Shown: positions 12,143 to 23,709 of the stretch, piece by piece
How the letters are laid out: every line of letters starts with the position of its first letter
Numbering within the stretch: the stretch's first letter is position 1
DNA from: Glomus cerebriforme
Lineage: Eukaryota; Glomeromycota; Glomeromycetes; Glomerales; Glomeraceae
Reading direction: 5' to 3'
DNA: 64,000 nucleotides
Assembly: GCA_003550305.1 (NCBI GenBank)
Contig: QKYT01000052.1
Location: forward strand, 144,014 to 208,013
Notes under the pieces: model-generated
What the model was told of the DNA's origin: nothing
Seen by the model: the letters and a program-made list of their open reading frames with translations, nothing else
The model's database searches: none
Made by a program: the position numbers and the translations under genes

Positions 12143-13074
12143 TTAATATCTTCTTCTTTTCAATTCTTGATTTTCTTCTTTTAATTCATTATTTTCACGT
12201 TCCAAGTATCGCTTTTCAACAATCAATACATTATTTTCACGTTTGTATAGATCGTTTTCTTTATTCATAATTTCCGTATCTTTCTTTAATTTCTCTATTT
12301 CCATTTTTGCTTTATTAAGATCATTTTTAACTGATCGAGTAGCATTGCGCCATTTTTGAAGATTTTTATCTTTTTTTTGAAAAAAATAAAGATATAAATA
12401 AAATATATTAATTAAAGGAAAATAAAGTAATTTCAATAAATTGATTTTTTTTTTATTTTACCTTGTTTTAAAAGATGATATTGAATTATATCTAATAATT
12501 GTGGAATAGAATATTCGGGTACAACATCCCAATTGTCGAATACAAGTGGTTCACGTTTATACACTTCATCAAATAAATCTCTATCATTTCTATTATTAGA
12601 GTCAACAGTGGTAATAGTGTCAGTAGAAGTGGTAGTTGGAGAAGCAGTTTGTGATCTCGTTGAAGGAGTTCCTGTTGAAGAAGTACTTCGATTAGAAGGT
12701 GTTGTAACAATAGGTCGTTCTGAGAGTTGATCGGGATGTAAATTAATTTCATCATTATCATCATCATTATTATTGTTATTATTATATGATTCCACTAAAA
12801 CAAAAGGTACTTCAGGTCTATTTTGAGTTGTAAACGATAATTCATCATTATGATATTCATATATGGGCTCCGACCATTTAAAGAAATTACATCTTTCTGA
12901 ATGTAAAGGACCACCAAATTTACTGCACGCCCAAAAATGTTTTCCTCTATTTGGTGTTTCTTCTTTTTTAACTTCCCTTAAAACCGCTGGAATTCCACAA
13001 CTACAATTTATTTGTCTTCGTGAATTATTTATATTTGTGTTAATTGTGAATGTATTATTTGATAAGTCATTCAT
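12143..13074 (-). CDS. GRF-type zinc finger protein with C-terminal coiled coil
   Basis: Two exons, 13074-12462 and 12369-12143, join in frame (phase 1) to 279 aa. Residues 23-67 form a GRF zinc finger: C24-x-C26-G, NRGKHFWAC (C50) and C62-x-FFKW. GRF domains bind single-stranded nucleic acid in topoisomerase III, APE2 and NEIL3; here no enzymatic domain accompanies it. The middle is low complexity (Asn/Asp run, then Ser/Thr-rich, about 100-160). Exon 2 is almost entirely a Lys/Glu/Asn coiled coil (K-N-L-Q-K-W onward), suggesting oligomerisation. It stands alone in a repeat-rich region and is probably one of a lineage-expanded family; function unknown. Confidence 0.82.
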
Positions 13075-15663
13075 TATTATTATTAAATATAAACCGTTTT
13101 TTTTTTAAAAAAAACAATAAAATAAAATAAAAAATTTAAAAAAAAAAAAATAAAATGAAAAAATAAAATAAAATGGTGTCAAATAAATAAATACAAGTAA
13201 CAACGTCAAATAGACATTTATTTATTGGGAATTTGAAAGAAGAAAAGAACGTCAATCAAATTGAACAAACAGGAAAATTTTGAATGAGAAATGGTTAGAT
13301 TAGTAATGAAAATATTTAAATTTACTATATTAATCAAACAACTGTCCAATCGAAATAATTATGATTACTACAATGATCGTCTTTTAACAAAGTTTTATTA
13401 GGTTTAATCCGGTTATTAAATAGGAGATAATATTCCGTTTAAATATTGAAAATTTACTATATATATATATATACGTTTTTATATTATTTGCACCAATAAT
13501 CAAAACGCCAAAGTATTGTTTGACTGCGCACCACCGTCATCGACAATAACGTTACCGATTTATATTTTAAATTTTTACGCCAACTGAATCTCCTTACACA
13601 TGCCCTTCAGGTGAGGAACCTAAAAATCGTACGATTTGAACGCTTTGATAATATTGGTGGAAATTTCTATTGACCAGTTCAACACTTGATTCTGATCGTT
13701 TTTTTTTGTCTACAAATTCAAATTAGGGTTTGGTAAAGGCAATTATTGCCAGTCACGTGCCAGACCATAAGTGCGCCCTTAAATTCGTAATTAATACTTT
13801 TATTATTATTAATGGAAGAGGATTTAATGTTATAATCGATTTAAATAGTTTAAAACATGATCTCATTTTTTTTTTGTTATTATATAAGATATAAAGTTTT
13901 AGTTTTAGTAATAGCCTTCAATGTATTTATATATTAGTTGACAAAAATTAAAATTTTAGTTCTTTTACATTGTATACAAAAAAAAACTCGAAAAATATTT
14001 ATTAATAATAATTTATATTATAATTCATAATACATAACAAAAGATTTTAAAATATTGTAATTGGTCGACGTAAAATTATTTGAACTTTCGATTTCTAAAA
14101 ATGGCAATTATTCAAATTTGTGATTAAAGAATCAAATCAATATCATTCTTTTTTTTTTATTACGCTATTATTTTATTCAAGAATACAGTATGTAGAATCA
14201 TTTATACTGAAACTGTATATGCGCCTAAATATTGGTACAAGTTAATGATGCTTTTCAAATCCAATTTGAATTACAGAGTAGGGAGTGTTAAACTCAAAAT
14301 TATAATTGAAATAAATCCTTTATGAACTTTGTTTTAAATACCTTAATTCTGAGCTCATATTATAATTTCATATAATCAATAGGTTTCTCAATAAGCGTCA
14401 TTGGTCAAAATGATAGTAAAATTTCGTAGTAATGAAGATAAATATGGATAAATGTGTAAATTGTACAGTAAATCACATTGGATATGCTAATTGTTTTAAT
14501 AAATTGATATTACCTTTGGTGTGCAGGGTTTAACTTGTTGATATTATAAACATAGCGAAATAATTATTTATTATTTTAATATCATAATATAATATAATCT
14601 TGTAAAAAATGAAGTATAATTGTATAAAGGTGTTAATTAATTTAAAATTAATATTTTTTAGAACAAAATAACTAACTTTATTTTAAGTCTATAATGTTTT
14701 TGAAAAATGTTGCAATATAATATGTCATGCTTCAGCAACAGCGACGAAGGAAGGGTGGCTGCACTCCTACGAAAGGAGGGTGTCATAAGGAAAGGTAATC
14801 TCCTCCCACTCACGGACAAATTTCTTTGTTTGTTATAAATTAATCATTATAAGACAAAGCGTAATATTCAAGTGACTGATGGTGGGGAACAGTCAGTTAA
14901 TTGATCTATGTGATCTATTTTTGCGTTTTTTAAAACTTTAACAGTGTGAAAGAAAAAAATAACTTGGCATATGTAAAATTAAAAGTCCGTTTAATGACAT
15001 AGTGACCTGACGAAAAATAGTAAGATCCTTACAATTTTTTAATCTTATATTTTTAGAATAGAATTAAAAATTTTTTTTTTATCTTGATAAAAAAAAGTTG
15101 AATAAATTAGAATAAATAATAAAAAATTTAGAAATAATTTTTTTTAAAGCAAATCAATAAGTAATTAATTCCTTTGATTTTTCGATCTGATTATATATGG
15201 ATTCTTATATTTATTATTTTTATCTTTATCCGTCAATTCTCTTCTGCTTTCTTCTGACTTTAGCATAGCTAATATTACGGTTGGATCAAAAATTTCTTTA
15301 TATTTTGATCTATGGTTATTATTGAGCGAAGGAGGGTGATTAAAAATTAAGATTTTATCCAATAAATACACAAGAGTATACAGATCAAACTCGATAAAAA
15401 AACAATTAAATCATTACCTAATATATATAAATTAATTGATTATTTGTTACCCAAAAGTACGATTGTACTAAAGAAATAACCTATACAAAGTAAGTTTACT
15501 AAGCTATATTTGATCGATAGTCATTTCGATATGAAATATTAATAAATTAATATGTATTTGTTACACGTAAACATAAAATAAATAATACAAGAGAAATTAT
15601 TAAGTCGAAAAAAAAAATTATTTTCAACTACATTTTTTTTTCATTTTTCGTATATATAAAATC
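13075..15663. other. gene-free AT-rich region
   Basis: No supported gene. A 68-codon minus-strand frame (15165-15371) lacks any recognisable domain and is not called. A less AT-rich patch at about 13490-13790 and a GGAAGGGTGG / CCTACGAAAGGAGGG stretch at about 14740-14815 are unexplained. Confidence 0.5.
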
Positions 15664-16281
15664 ATGGAAAATATTTCTCAAGATTATAATGAAAATTTAA
15701 CCGAATATACTTCCAATCCGTTTGAAGAAAATATTACAACTGAAACAAACTTTTTTAATAGCTCATTACACGAAAATGAGTCTACTTCTGCTCTTTTGAC
15801 GCATTCATCTACACCAAATTTTCGATCAACTCCCCATATGATTTCTCATCCAAGCAATATTCTATTCATGTGTCAAAAAATTTCTGATTCTATTAAAGAA
15901 TTTAAAAAAAATGCTAAAAGGCAACTTGAACAAGCAGATGAACTTAAAAATCAATTTAATAAATTGAAACAATCTCTTATTACGCAACAACAGTCTCCCA
16001 ATTCTCGTCATGTAAACCAAAACCGTCGTGTCCATAGATCCCATCCTTACCCTTTAGTTTCTTCTCATACACCATCCATTCGGCCATCCGTTTCTGCTAC
16101 GACTTATTATCATGATAATAATAAATTAGGTTATAGTTCTCACTCTCAAAAAGTGAGTGTTCCTGTCGCAACCGGCCTTCCTGACAATGAATATTTCTCA
16201 GGTAATTCTAGGAGTTCTGAATTCTACAACGGCACCTACGGCGGTAACGCCACTTACGATATTCGTGAGTCTGATTTCTAA
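15664..16281 (+). CDS. hypothetical protein, 205 aa, short coiled coil
   Basis: A single uninterrupted frame of 205 codons. I do not recognise a family. The N-terminus is acidic and Asn/Thr/Ser-rich. Residues about 72-110 (KISDSIKEF ... ELKNQFNKLKQSL) form a likely coiled coil, followed by a basic HVNQNRRVHRSH stretch and a Ser/Tyr/Gly-rich tail. A TATATATAAA stretch ends a few bases before the ATG, closer than usual, so the 5' end is uncertain. The length and a G+C content above the flanks favour a real gene. No signal peptide or membrane segment. Confidence 0.6.
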   Translation: MENISQDYNENLTEYTSNPFEENITTETNFFNSSLHENESTSALLTHSSTPNFRSTPHMISHPSNILFMCQKISDSIKEFKKNAKRQLEQADELKNQFNKLKQSLITQQQSPNSRHVNQNRRVHRSHPYPLVSSHTPSIRPSVSATTYYHDNNKLGYSSHSQKVSVPVATGLPDNEYFSGNSRSSEFYNGTYGGNATYDIRESDF

Positions 16282-17972
16282 TGTAGTTTATTTAAATAGT
16301 CTTTCAGAATACTGTAATTCTTTTTTCCTTTCTCATTATTATATTTATATTGTATTTTTTTTAAATGTATTAACAAACATGTTACACAAATAAAATTATT
16401 ATTTGTCAAGTAAGTTATTTCAAGAATATAAAACACAAACAGTAATTTTTTTTTTAAAAAAAAAACAAAGTCATTAATTAAATAATACCAAAAAAAGTAA
16501 TTTATTTCTGTTAGTAATAGATAAGCGTATTAATGGAATAGTTTGGATCATGATATATTCTCATAATTTCTCATAATTTAGTATTATTTATTTCATGGGA
16601 GTTGGGAATAATAGGGTTTTTTTCCCGAAGGGAAAAAAACCATGGTATTCCCCTCCCCATGAAATAAATGGGTAATCCCCAGGAGCGTGTCACTCATTAA
16701 ATATACACGTGATAAACTATTTTAACTATTTTAACAATTTATAGTGATCTATTTTCTTTTTTATTAACCTTTAAAATTTTTTCTTCTCTTTATAAACAGT
16801 ACTTATAAAAATTAGAAATTTCCCGGCTATCAATATGAGACCGGGAAATAAGTAAACGAAGATTCCCGGTCACCTTAAACATAGTTAATCACATGCAAAA
16901 AATTAGATTGCACTTAGTGCGACAGGGATTACCATGATAATTTCTCATAATTTCTAAAAAATACATTTATAATCATGGCCAGTACTGTCTGAATTACGGT
17001 AATTACACAGGAAATTTTCATAATTCGGAAAGCTGTTGCAGCAGGAACACTCACTTGTTGTAATTATATTGGTTGGTAATTCAGGTGAAATAAATAGTAA
17101 AATTAAACAATAGTCACTAAATATTTTCATGTTTCCACGGTAGTTTTACGTTTAATGATTTTAATTATGAAAGGACAAATTTGGGAGCAAATTTCTTTAG
17201 TGGTTAAATGACTTAAATTATAAAACTCACTTTCAAAACTTGTTATTTTTACCTTTTTAACATACAAAACTATATTTACAATTATTTATCGAAAGTCCTT
17301 TAGTAATATAATAAAATATACAATAAAATACTTAAATTCAACTAAAATGACAATAATATAAAGTAAACGAAATCCACCAAGTTTTGAAATGAATTTTGCC
17401 AATGGAGAAATAATTAAATTGTCAGACTAAATATAGTAATTTAATAATTACAAATAGTATTTGTTATAACGTTACACCGATTGTTTTTCGTAATTAATCA
17501 ACGCGTTTTAAAAATAAGTTAAATAACGAATTTATTTATAATATCTGGAATATCTGGAATTTAAATGCAATGTTTCAGTCAAAATACTTAATGTCTTAAT
17601 ATTAAGTCGAATGGGATATTTAGTATGTTGTTTATTTTATTTAATTGTTGTTATTTTTATTTTTATTATTTTCGAAACGGGTTTTTATAATATAATTATT
17701 GTGTAATTACTGTAATTACTGTAATAATTCTTTTATAAACCTAATTATAAAATAATAAATTGTTAATAAATAATTATACTTAATTTATTTGTATTATCAT
17801 TATTATTATATATGTACAGTATATATATTTATATTTATATATATATAATAAAACTACGTACTGTACCACACTACGTAATGCAAGTTGCGTAATCTAGCCG
17901 CAGTATTTGTGGCCAAATTTAGCTATTTAACAACCGAAATGTGCTCTTTCTACTATTTCTATTTTTTTCATT
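16282..17972. other. gene-free repeat-bearing region
   Basis: No gene seen. It holds a hairpin element (16586-16669), short copies of TCATAATTTCTCATAATTT on either side of it (about 16556 and 16935), a small TTTCCCGG...CCGGGAAAT inverted repeat (about 16816-16850), and (TA)n-rich sequence at about 17806-17850 upstream of the next kinase gene. Confidence 0.5.
16586..16669. repeat. hairpin element, MITE-like (TTATTTCATGGG termini)
   Basis: An 84-bp inverted repeat with arms of about 40 bp (ATTTATTTCATGGG ... GTTTTTTTCCC / GGGAAAAAAAC ... CCCATGAAATAAAT) around a three-base centre. The terminal TTATTTCATG matches the hairpin at 10493-10583, suggesting one family with variable interiors. Confidence 0.72.
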
Positions 17973-19644
17973 ATGAATCAAAAGTTGAGATATGGAAATT
18001 GTGAAAAATGTAATCAAATAATGACCGATTTTAACTGGTGCAAGTCTTGTAATTCAAAAAATTTCCAAGAAAATTTTAAAAATTGGACTAGTGGAAATGA
18101 TAATATTGATAAATTTATTCAAGAAACTCAGCTTTCAGCAAAATGTCATTATAATGTATTGGAATGGGTACCTTACAATAGATTTCAAGATGTTAAATAT
18201 ATCGCAAAAGGTGGATTTGGAAAAGTTTATAGAGCAAAATGGAAGGATGGATTTATTTTTATGTGGAATTATAAAAATAATGGTTGGAATAGACTACAGA
18301 ATAATATGTTTGTAGCACTAAAAAGTTTAAATAATTCAAAAAATGTTTCAATTGAATTTATCAATGAGGTATAAAATTATTTATGGTATTAATTATTGTC
18401 GATTTCAAACCGATTAAAATGGTTGAAAAATTTACATTTTACTTTAGTACATTTTGTATTTTTTTATCACCATCATAATGGTTCAATCATTTGAAACCGT
18501 CAATAATATAATTTAAAATTTTGAATTATTTAGGTTACATCTCATCATAAAATGTTCAATGCACATATTACATCTTATATTGTTAGATTTTATGGGATAA
18601 CTCAAGATCCAGAAACAGAAAATTATATGATGATTTTGGATTATGCAGAAAGAGGAAGTTTACGAAATTATTTAGATCAGAATTACAATGATTTAAAATG
18701 GGTTAATAAATTACAAATTTCATTTAATATTGCAGCTGGACTTAATCAGATTCATAATGAAAAACTGATCCATCGAGATTTACATATTGGTAATATATTA
18801 TGTTTTCCTCATAAAACCTTTATTACTGATTTGGGATTATGTAAACCTGCAGATAATACATTAAAAGATACAAAAGATACAAGGAAGAATACATATGGTG
18901 TTCTACCTTATATAGCTCCTGAAGTTCTACAAGGACAAAATTATACCAAAGCTGCTGATATCTATAGTTTTGGTATAATTATGTATGAAATAATTTTAGG
19001 TTTACCTCCATATTATGATGTAAGTCATGATGAAAATTTAGCAATAAAAATATGTCAAGGACTTAGACCAAGGTTTAATATTAAAGTACCTCAATTAGTT
19101 GTACATTTAATTAAACGTTGTCTAGATGCAAATCCATTAAATAGACCAACTGCAGAAGAAATCAAAGAAATTTTAGACAAATGGAGAAAAGAGGCTAATT
19201 CTAGAAGGTTTAATCCAACTGAATTAACTAAACAAATTGAAGAAGCAGAAGAAATAAATAATAATTTATCAATGAGAAATTTATCTTCAACTAATTTGAA
19301 ATATGAGACACATTCTGAAGCAATTTATGCAAGCAGATTACTTAATTTCAAAAATCTTCCTGAATCAAAAAATTCTGATGATTATTATAAACAATATGAT
19401 AATATATCAAGTATGATATATTCAGGTAATTATGAATGATTTAATAATATTGTAAAAATAGCTAATTAATTTTATTTGATTTGATAGAATCTTTACAAAT
19501 TGATATTTCTCAATTGAAAATTTATGATGAAGGTAAAATGTATATTATTATAAATTATGATTTTTTTTTTTGATTGATTTTATTTATTTTTTAATTTATT
19601 TTTATAAAGATAAATTAGAAAATATTGATGAAAAAATAGAGTAA
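17973..19644 (+). CDS. protein kinase, TKL-like, with N-terminal zinc ribbon
   Basis: Four exons close in frame to 455 aa: 17973-18368, 18534-19425, 19488-19532, 19610-19644. An apparent stop at 19437 is avoided by a donor at 19426. The two small exons then restore a SLQIDISQL-type C-terminus, which I recall from other Rhizophagus kinases. Residues 10-26 carry CxxC-x9-CxxC (C10, C13, C23, C26), a probable zinc ribbon. The lead-in is LEWVPYNRF. The kinase domain holds GGFG (80-83), K117, HRDLHIGN (212-219), DLG (231-233) and APEVL; the expected catalytic residues are all present. Its C-lobe motifs (LIKRCLDAN) recur in the decayed copy at 23.25-23.54 kb. Members of this expanded family are presumed signalling kinases; substrate unknown. 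Confidence 0.9.
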
Positions 19645-19681
19645 TTGCATATGCAGACTTTAAAGTTTAAACAAACGATTA

Positions 19682-19825
19682 TTTATTTACTAAAGCAGGG
19701 TTGGAAAATTTGTATGTACTAGATAAAATTTTACATTGTACTCGTACTGTACTTGTACCTTGTATTAACTGTTTTAATTTTTTGTACTAACGGTTGTATT
19801 TTCCAAACCTGCTAAAGTAAATAAA
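19682..19825. repeat. MITE-like element with ~40-bp inverted termini
   Basis: The left end TTTATTTACTAAAGCAGGG-TTGGAAAA is mirrored by the right end TTTTCCAAACCTGCTAAAGTAAATAAA, giving arms of about 40 bp with few mismatches. The interior is rich in GTAC. It begins 37 bp after the stop codon of the kinase gene, so it may lie in that gene's 3' UTR. Confidence 0.7.
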
Positions 19826-20649
19826 AATCTACCAGCGTGATAAAATACTTTATAGATACTAATGAAATTTTTTTATAATATAAAATTTAAGTCAGGAATT
19901 TAGTATAAATAGCTTAATTGAATTTTTTCAATACAAATATATTTGATTCCAAACCTATAAAAAAAAATCTGAAAAATGTAATCACGTTTCAGGACAATGC
20001 AAGCAAATTCAGAGCATGTTTGGAATTTATTTTTTTATTAAGGCAAACCTCAAATTCGAATATTTTGGATTTTAACAGCAGCATACATACTATACATGTA
20101 CAACACTACAACACTATCGTAAAAATCCTAAACTTCATTTATTAATTTCAATTTAATTTTTCTTCTTTCTCGAGGAATTCTGATTGAAATTTAATGAAAT
20201 ATTTCGTATACTAATCTAACAATTTTAAACAAAATTAAGACAGCACAATATATATTTCCAATTTCCAGCATCAAGTTAAGATTTTTTCCCTCCATCAAAT
20301 AATATTTCGGAGGTTGATGTTTTCCAGAATAAAAATGCTAGCACATCCAATTTCAGAATCTATAAAAGAGTAAGATAAAAAGAAAAAAGAATTATTCTAA
20401 AAGATTAACTAATAAAAATTAAAGATAAATTACATCAGAAATCCCCATGAGTACTATCAAGTGGTTTAATACCATTGTAGAATTCTGGGAATTTACTGAG
20501 AAAAATTTATTGCCGGGAGATTATCGCAACTGGAATATTTACGTTGGGGATGAGAACTACTGTATATTCTAATTTATTATTATCATAAGTCATGATGGCC
20601 AAATAAATGGTGTATAAGAAGAAACTAAAAGATGAATATGGAATCTATG

Positions 20650-21722
20650 GACACAACGAAAATTATTATGAGAAATTATCATGAAAATATGAATAATTAT
20701 GATATGAAATTATGAGAAATTATCGTGAGAAATTATCATGAAAATTATGAGAAATTATGAGAAATTATCATGAAAATATGAGAAATTATGAGAAAAAAAA
20801 AGGGAGAAATTATGAGATATGAGAATTATATCGAGAAATTATGAGAAATTATCATGAGAAATTATCATGAAAATATGAGAAATTATGATCATATCTCATA
20901 ATTTTCATGATAATTTCTCATGATAATTCTCATAATTTCATAATTTCTCATAATTTCTCGATATTTTCATTATGAGAAATTATCATGAAAATATGAGAAA
21001 TTATGAGAAAAAAAAAGGGAGAAATTATGAGATATGAGAAAATATGAGAAATTATGAAATTATGAGAATTATCATGAGAAATTATTGAAAATTATGAGAT
21101 ATGAGAAAATATGAGAAATTATAAAATATCATGAAATTCAAAATTGGTCAGAATGCCCAACATTTTGAGAAATTATGAGAATTATCATGAGAAATTATCA
21201 TGAAAATTATGAGAAATTATGAGAAATTATGAGAAAAAAAAAGGGAGAAATTATGAGATATGAGAAAATATGAGAAATTATGAAATTATGAGAATTATCA
21301 TGAGAAATTATTGAAAATTATGAGATATGAGAAAATATGAGAAATTATAAAATATCATGAAAAAATATGAGAAATTATGAGAAAAAAAAAGGGAGAAATT
21401 ATGAGATATGAGAAAATATGAGAAATTATGAAATTATGAGAATTATCATGAGAAATTATTGAAAATTATGAGATATGAGAAAATATGAGAAATTATGAAA
21501 TTATGAGAATTATCATGAGAAAATTATTGAAAATTATGAGATATGAGAAAATATGAGAAATTATAAAATATCATGAAAAAATATGAGAAATTATGAAATT
21601 ATGAGAGATGAGAAATTATCATGAAAATTATGAGAAATTATTAGAAAATATGAGAAATTATTATGAGAAATTATCATGAGAAATTAAATTATGAGAAAAT
21701 AATAATTATGAGATACTGTATT
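20650..21722. repeat. ATGAGAAATT minisatellite with higher-order units
   Basis: About 1.07 kb made almost wholly of variants of (T)ATGAGAAATTATCATGAGAAAT. A higher-order block beginning GAGAAAAAAAAAGGGAGAAATTATGAGATATGAG recurs near 20791, 21002, 21227 and 21379. From about 20886 to 20970 the array is inverted (CTCATAATTTTCATGATAATTTCTCAT), creating a palindromic junction near ATGATCAT. No coding frame. Confidence 0.92.
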
Positions 21723-22414
21723 ATTGCGAAATTATAAGAAATCATGAGTCAGCACTATGAATTTGGCCGAATTACATAATTTTCTTATTTGGAAATTTTC
21801 ATGATTCTGGCCGGGATTATAATTCTGGCCAGAATTACTTCCGTCAACCAGTATTAGTAACCGTTTTAAACGCAACCCGGTTTTCGTAATCTGAAACCGA
21901 CCTGAATTGTCTTGGAACCGGGTCCAAACCCGGTTTGGTACATCCGGTTTCGATTTAAGTGCTTTTATTTGTTTAAATTGAACTTTTAAAGGAAAGATTA
22001 TAAAATAAATTTTATTTTAAAACTTACTTATTCATAGGATAATTAAACTTAAAGTTTTTATTTGTAAATTTATCTTAAAAAATCTCGTAATAAGGCAAAA
22101 AGAGTAAAAGTAAAAAACCAAATATTTGTAATTATTATTTTCACTAAAACTTTAAAAAACAATTTATGCTTAATTAAATTTTAATGATAACTTTATTTTC
22201 ATAATTATTTAGACATGACTATCTTCTGAAAAGTAGTATAAATTAAATAACATTACATTATTGTTTTAATTATCCATATATTTTTATGTAATATATCAAA
22301 ATGTATATGTATTAAATACATTAATAATTCTTCTACACTGTGTTAAAGTAGTGTGAAAGTATTTACCTAAAAAATAAATAAATTGTCCATGCTTGACAAC
22401 CAATAATCATTAGT

Positions 22415-22790
22415 AAAGCACAATATATCCTATTGGCAAGTGTTACCCAAGATATATCTTCATCCAATGAAGTATCTGTCCATAGGTGCTTACCAACCTT
22501 CTCATACAAAGGTCAGAGTTAGGGCCTTCTAGCTCTTTGGAATTAAACTCATATGGAACCAAACTCATAGAGTGTTCCCTATCTCAAACCTAGATCTCCA
22601 TTGAATATAGCTTTACCAATTATATCAATATACTAACATGGACATAATATTATACTCAGTAATTCATAATTACCCAGTTCACTGATATCTACTTTATAAG
22701 AAAGGCCTGCGTTTAGGAGAAGTTCGATCTGACGATATACAATCTGTACATCGTTATTGTTGTAGTGTGAGGATGTGGGAGAATGTGTAT
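22415..22790. other. unassigned less AT-rich island
   Basis: A stretch visibly richer in G+C than its surroundings, with no sustained open frame. It includes GCGTTTAGGAGAAGTTCGATCTGACG near 22710, where GTTCGATCT partly resembles a Pol III box B. It could be a SINE-like or other transposon fragment. I cannot assign it. Confidence 0.3.
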
Positions 22791-23244
22791 TATCGATATT
22801 TTATTATTATTAGGTTATAATAATATTTCTTTACTTATTTTCTTCAGGTCAATAATCCTTCTTCATTTTCTTTTCTTTATATTATAACCTATTCTAAAAT
22901 AAAAGAGAATGTATAGTAGATGTGAGCAAAATGGTATAATCATACTGAAATAAATTTAATATCACATAAAATATGCAGAAAATATAAAAATATTTATTAC
23001 CAATATTGATTTAACTTCTTGCCTCAAAGTTTTTGTTTTAAATCATCTTCAGGAAATACCTCAAACTTGCTTTCAGGTTGTTGTGTATTAAAGTATAAGA
23101 GAAGGATTGTGCAGTGTATAGCTTTTGAGTTTTGAAAAAGTTTGGTGTCATGTATTTATATTTTTTATATCATATAAATATTTTATTCCCAACGGCATAT
23201 TTGCTCATTTTTATTAGTCCGAGTCATTAACTGATATTTTTATT

Positions 23245-23545
23245 TAGATTACACATTACATCATAAATTATTGTCCGGAAATAAAAATTATGTGATGGTT
23301 TTGGAATATACAGAGTAGTAATTGATTAAAATTATAGAAAAATTTTCACGTGAACACGTAATAAATCATTGATTTTAACCTTTTTAACCTTATAACTTCG
23401 CATAATAGTTTAGGATGATCAGGACTGGAAACTCCACTAATATACCTCACGATAAACCTTTGACAAGAACTTAGAAATAACATTTAATTAAACGATGCTT
23501 AGATGCAAATATCGACCGATCATTAATAAATTAATTATCTATAAA
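23245..23545 (+). pseudogene. decayed protein kinase fragment
   Basis: Short stretches in shifting frames match consecutive parts of the kinase encoded at 17973-19644: GNKNYVMVLEYTE before a stop (about 23278-23318), NIPHDKPL (about 23439-23462) and HLIKRCLDAN (23481-23510). Stops and missing segments separate them. The order matches the intact protein, so this is a truncated, frameshifted relic of the same family, not chance similarity. Confidence 0.7.
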
Positions 23546-23602
23546 AAGACATTCTAGAATTACTAAATTTTAATAGTTAAAATTCAAAACAAGTGTATAA
23601 TG

Positions 23603-23709
23603 TATTATGGTGTTTCGGGCGAAACAAATTGAAACGTTTCGTCCATGTTTCGCCCAATATAGACCACGAAACCTAAAATTCATTATAAATTTCACCCGAA
23701 ACACTAATA
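23603..23709. repeat. foldback element with GTGTTTCGGG termini
   Basis: The ends GTGTTTCGGGCGAAAC and TTTCACCCGAAACAC are inverted copies. Inside, GAAACGTTTCGTCCATGTTTCGCCC repeats the same motif in both orientations. About 107 bp in all; a MITE-like element. Confidence 0.6.

Noticed and set aside
15165..15371. 68-codon minus-strand frame
   Set aside because: Low-complexity, no domain, no convincing upstream exon.
19918..20145. 75-codon frame after the TKL kinase gene
   Set aside because: No domain and lies between a MITE and the satellite.
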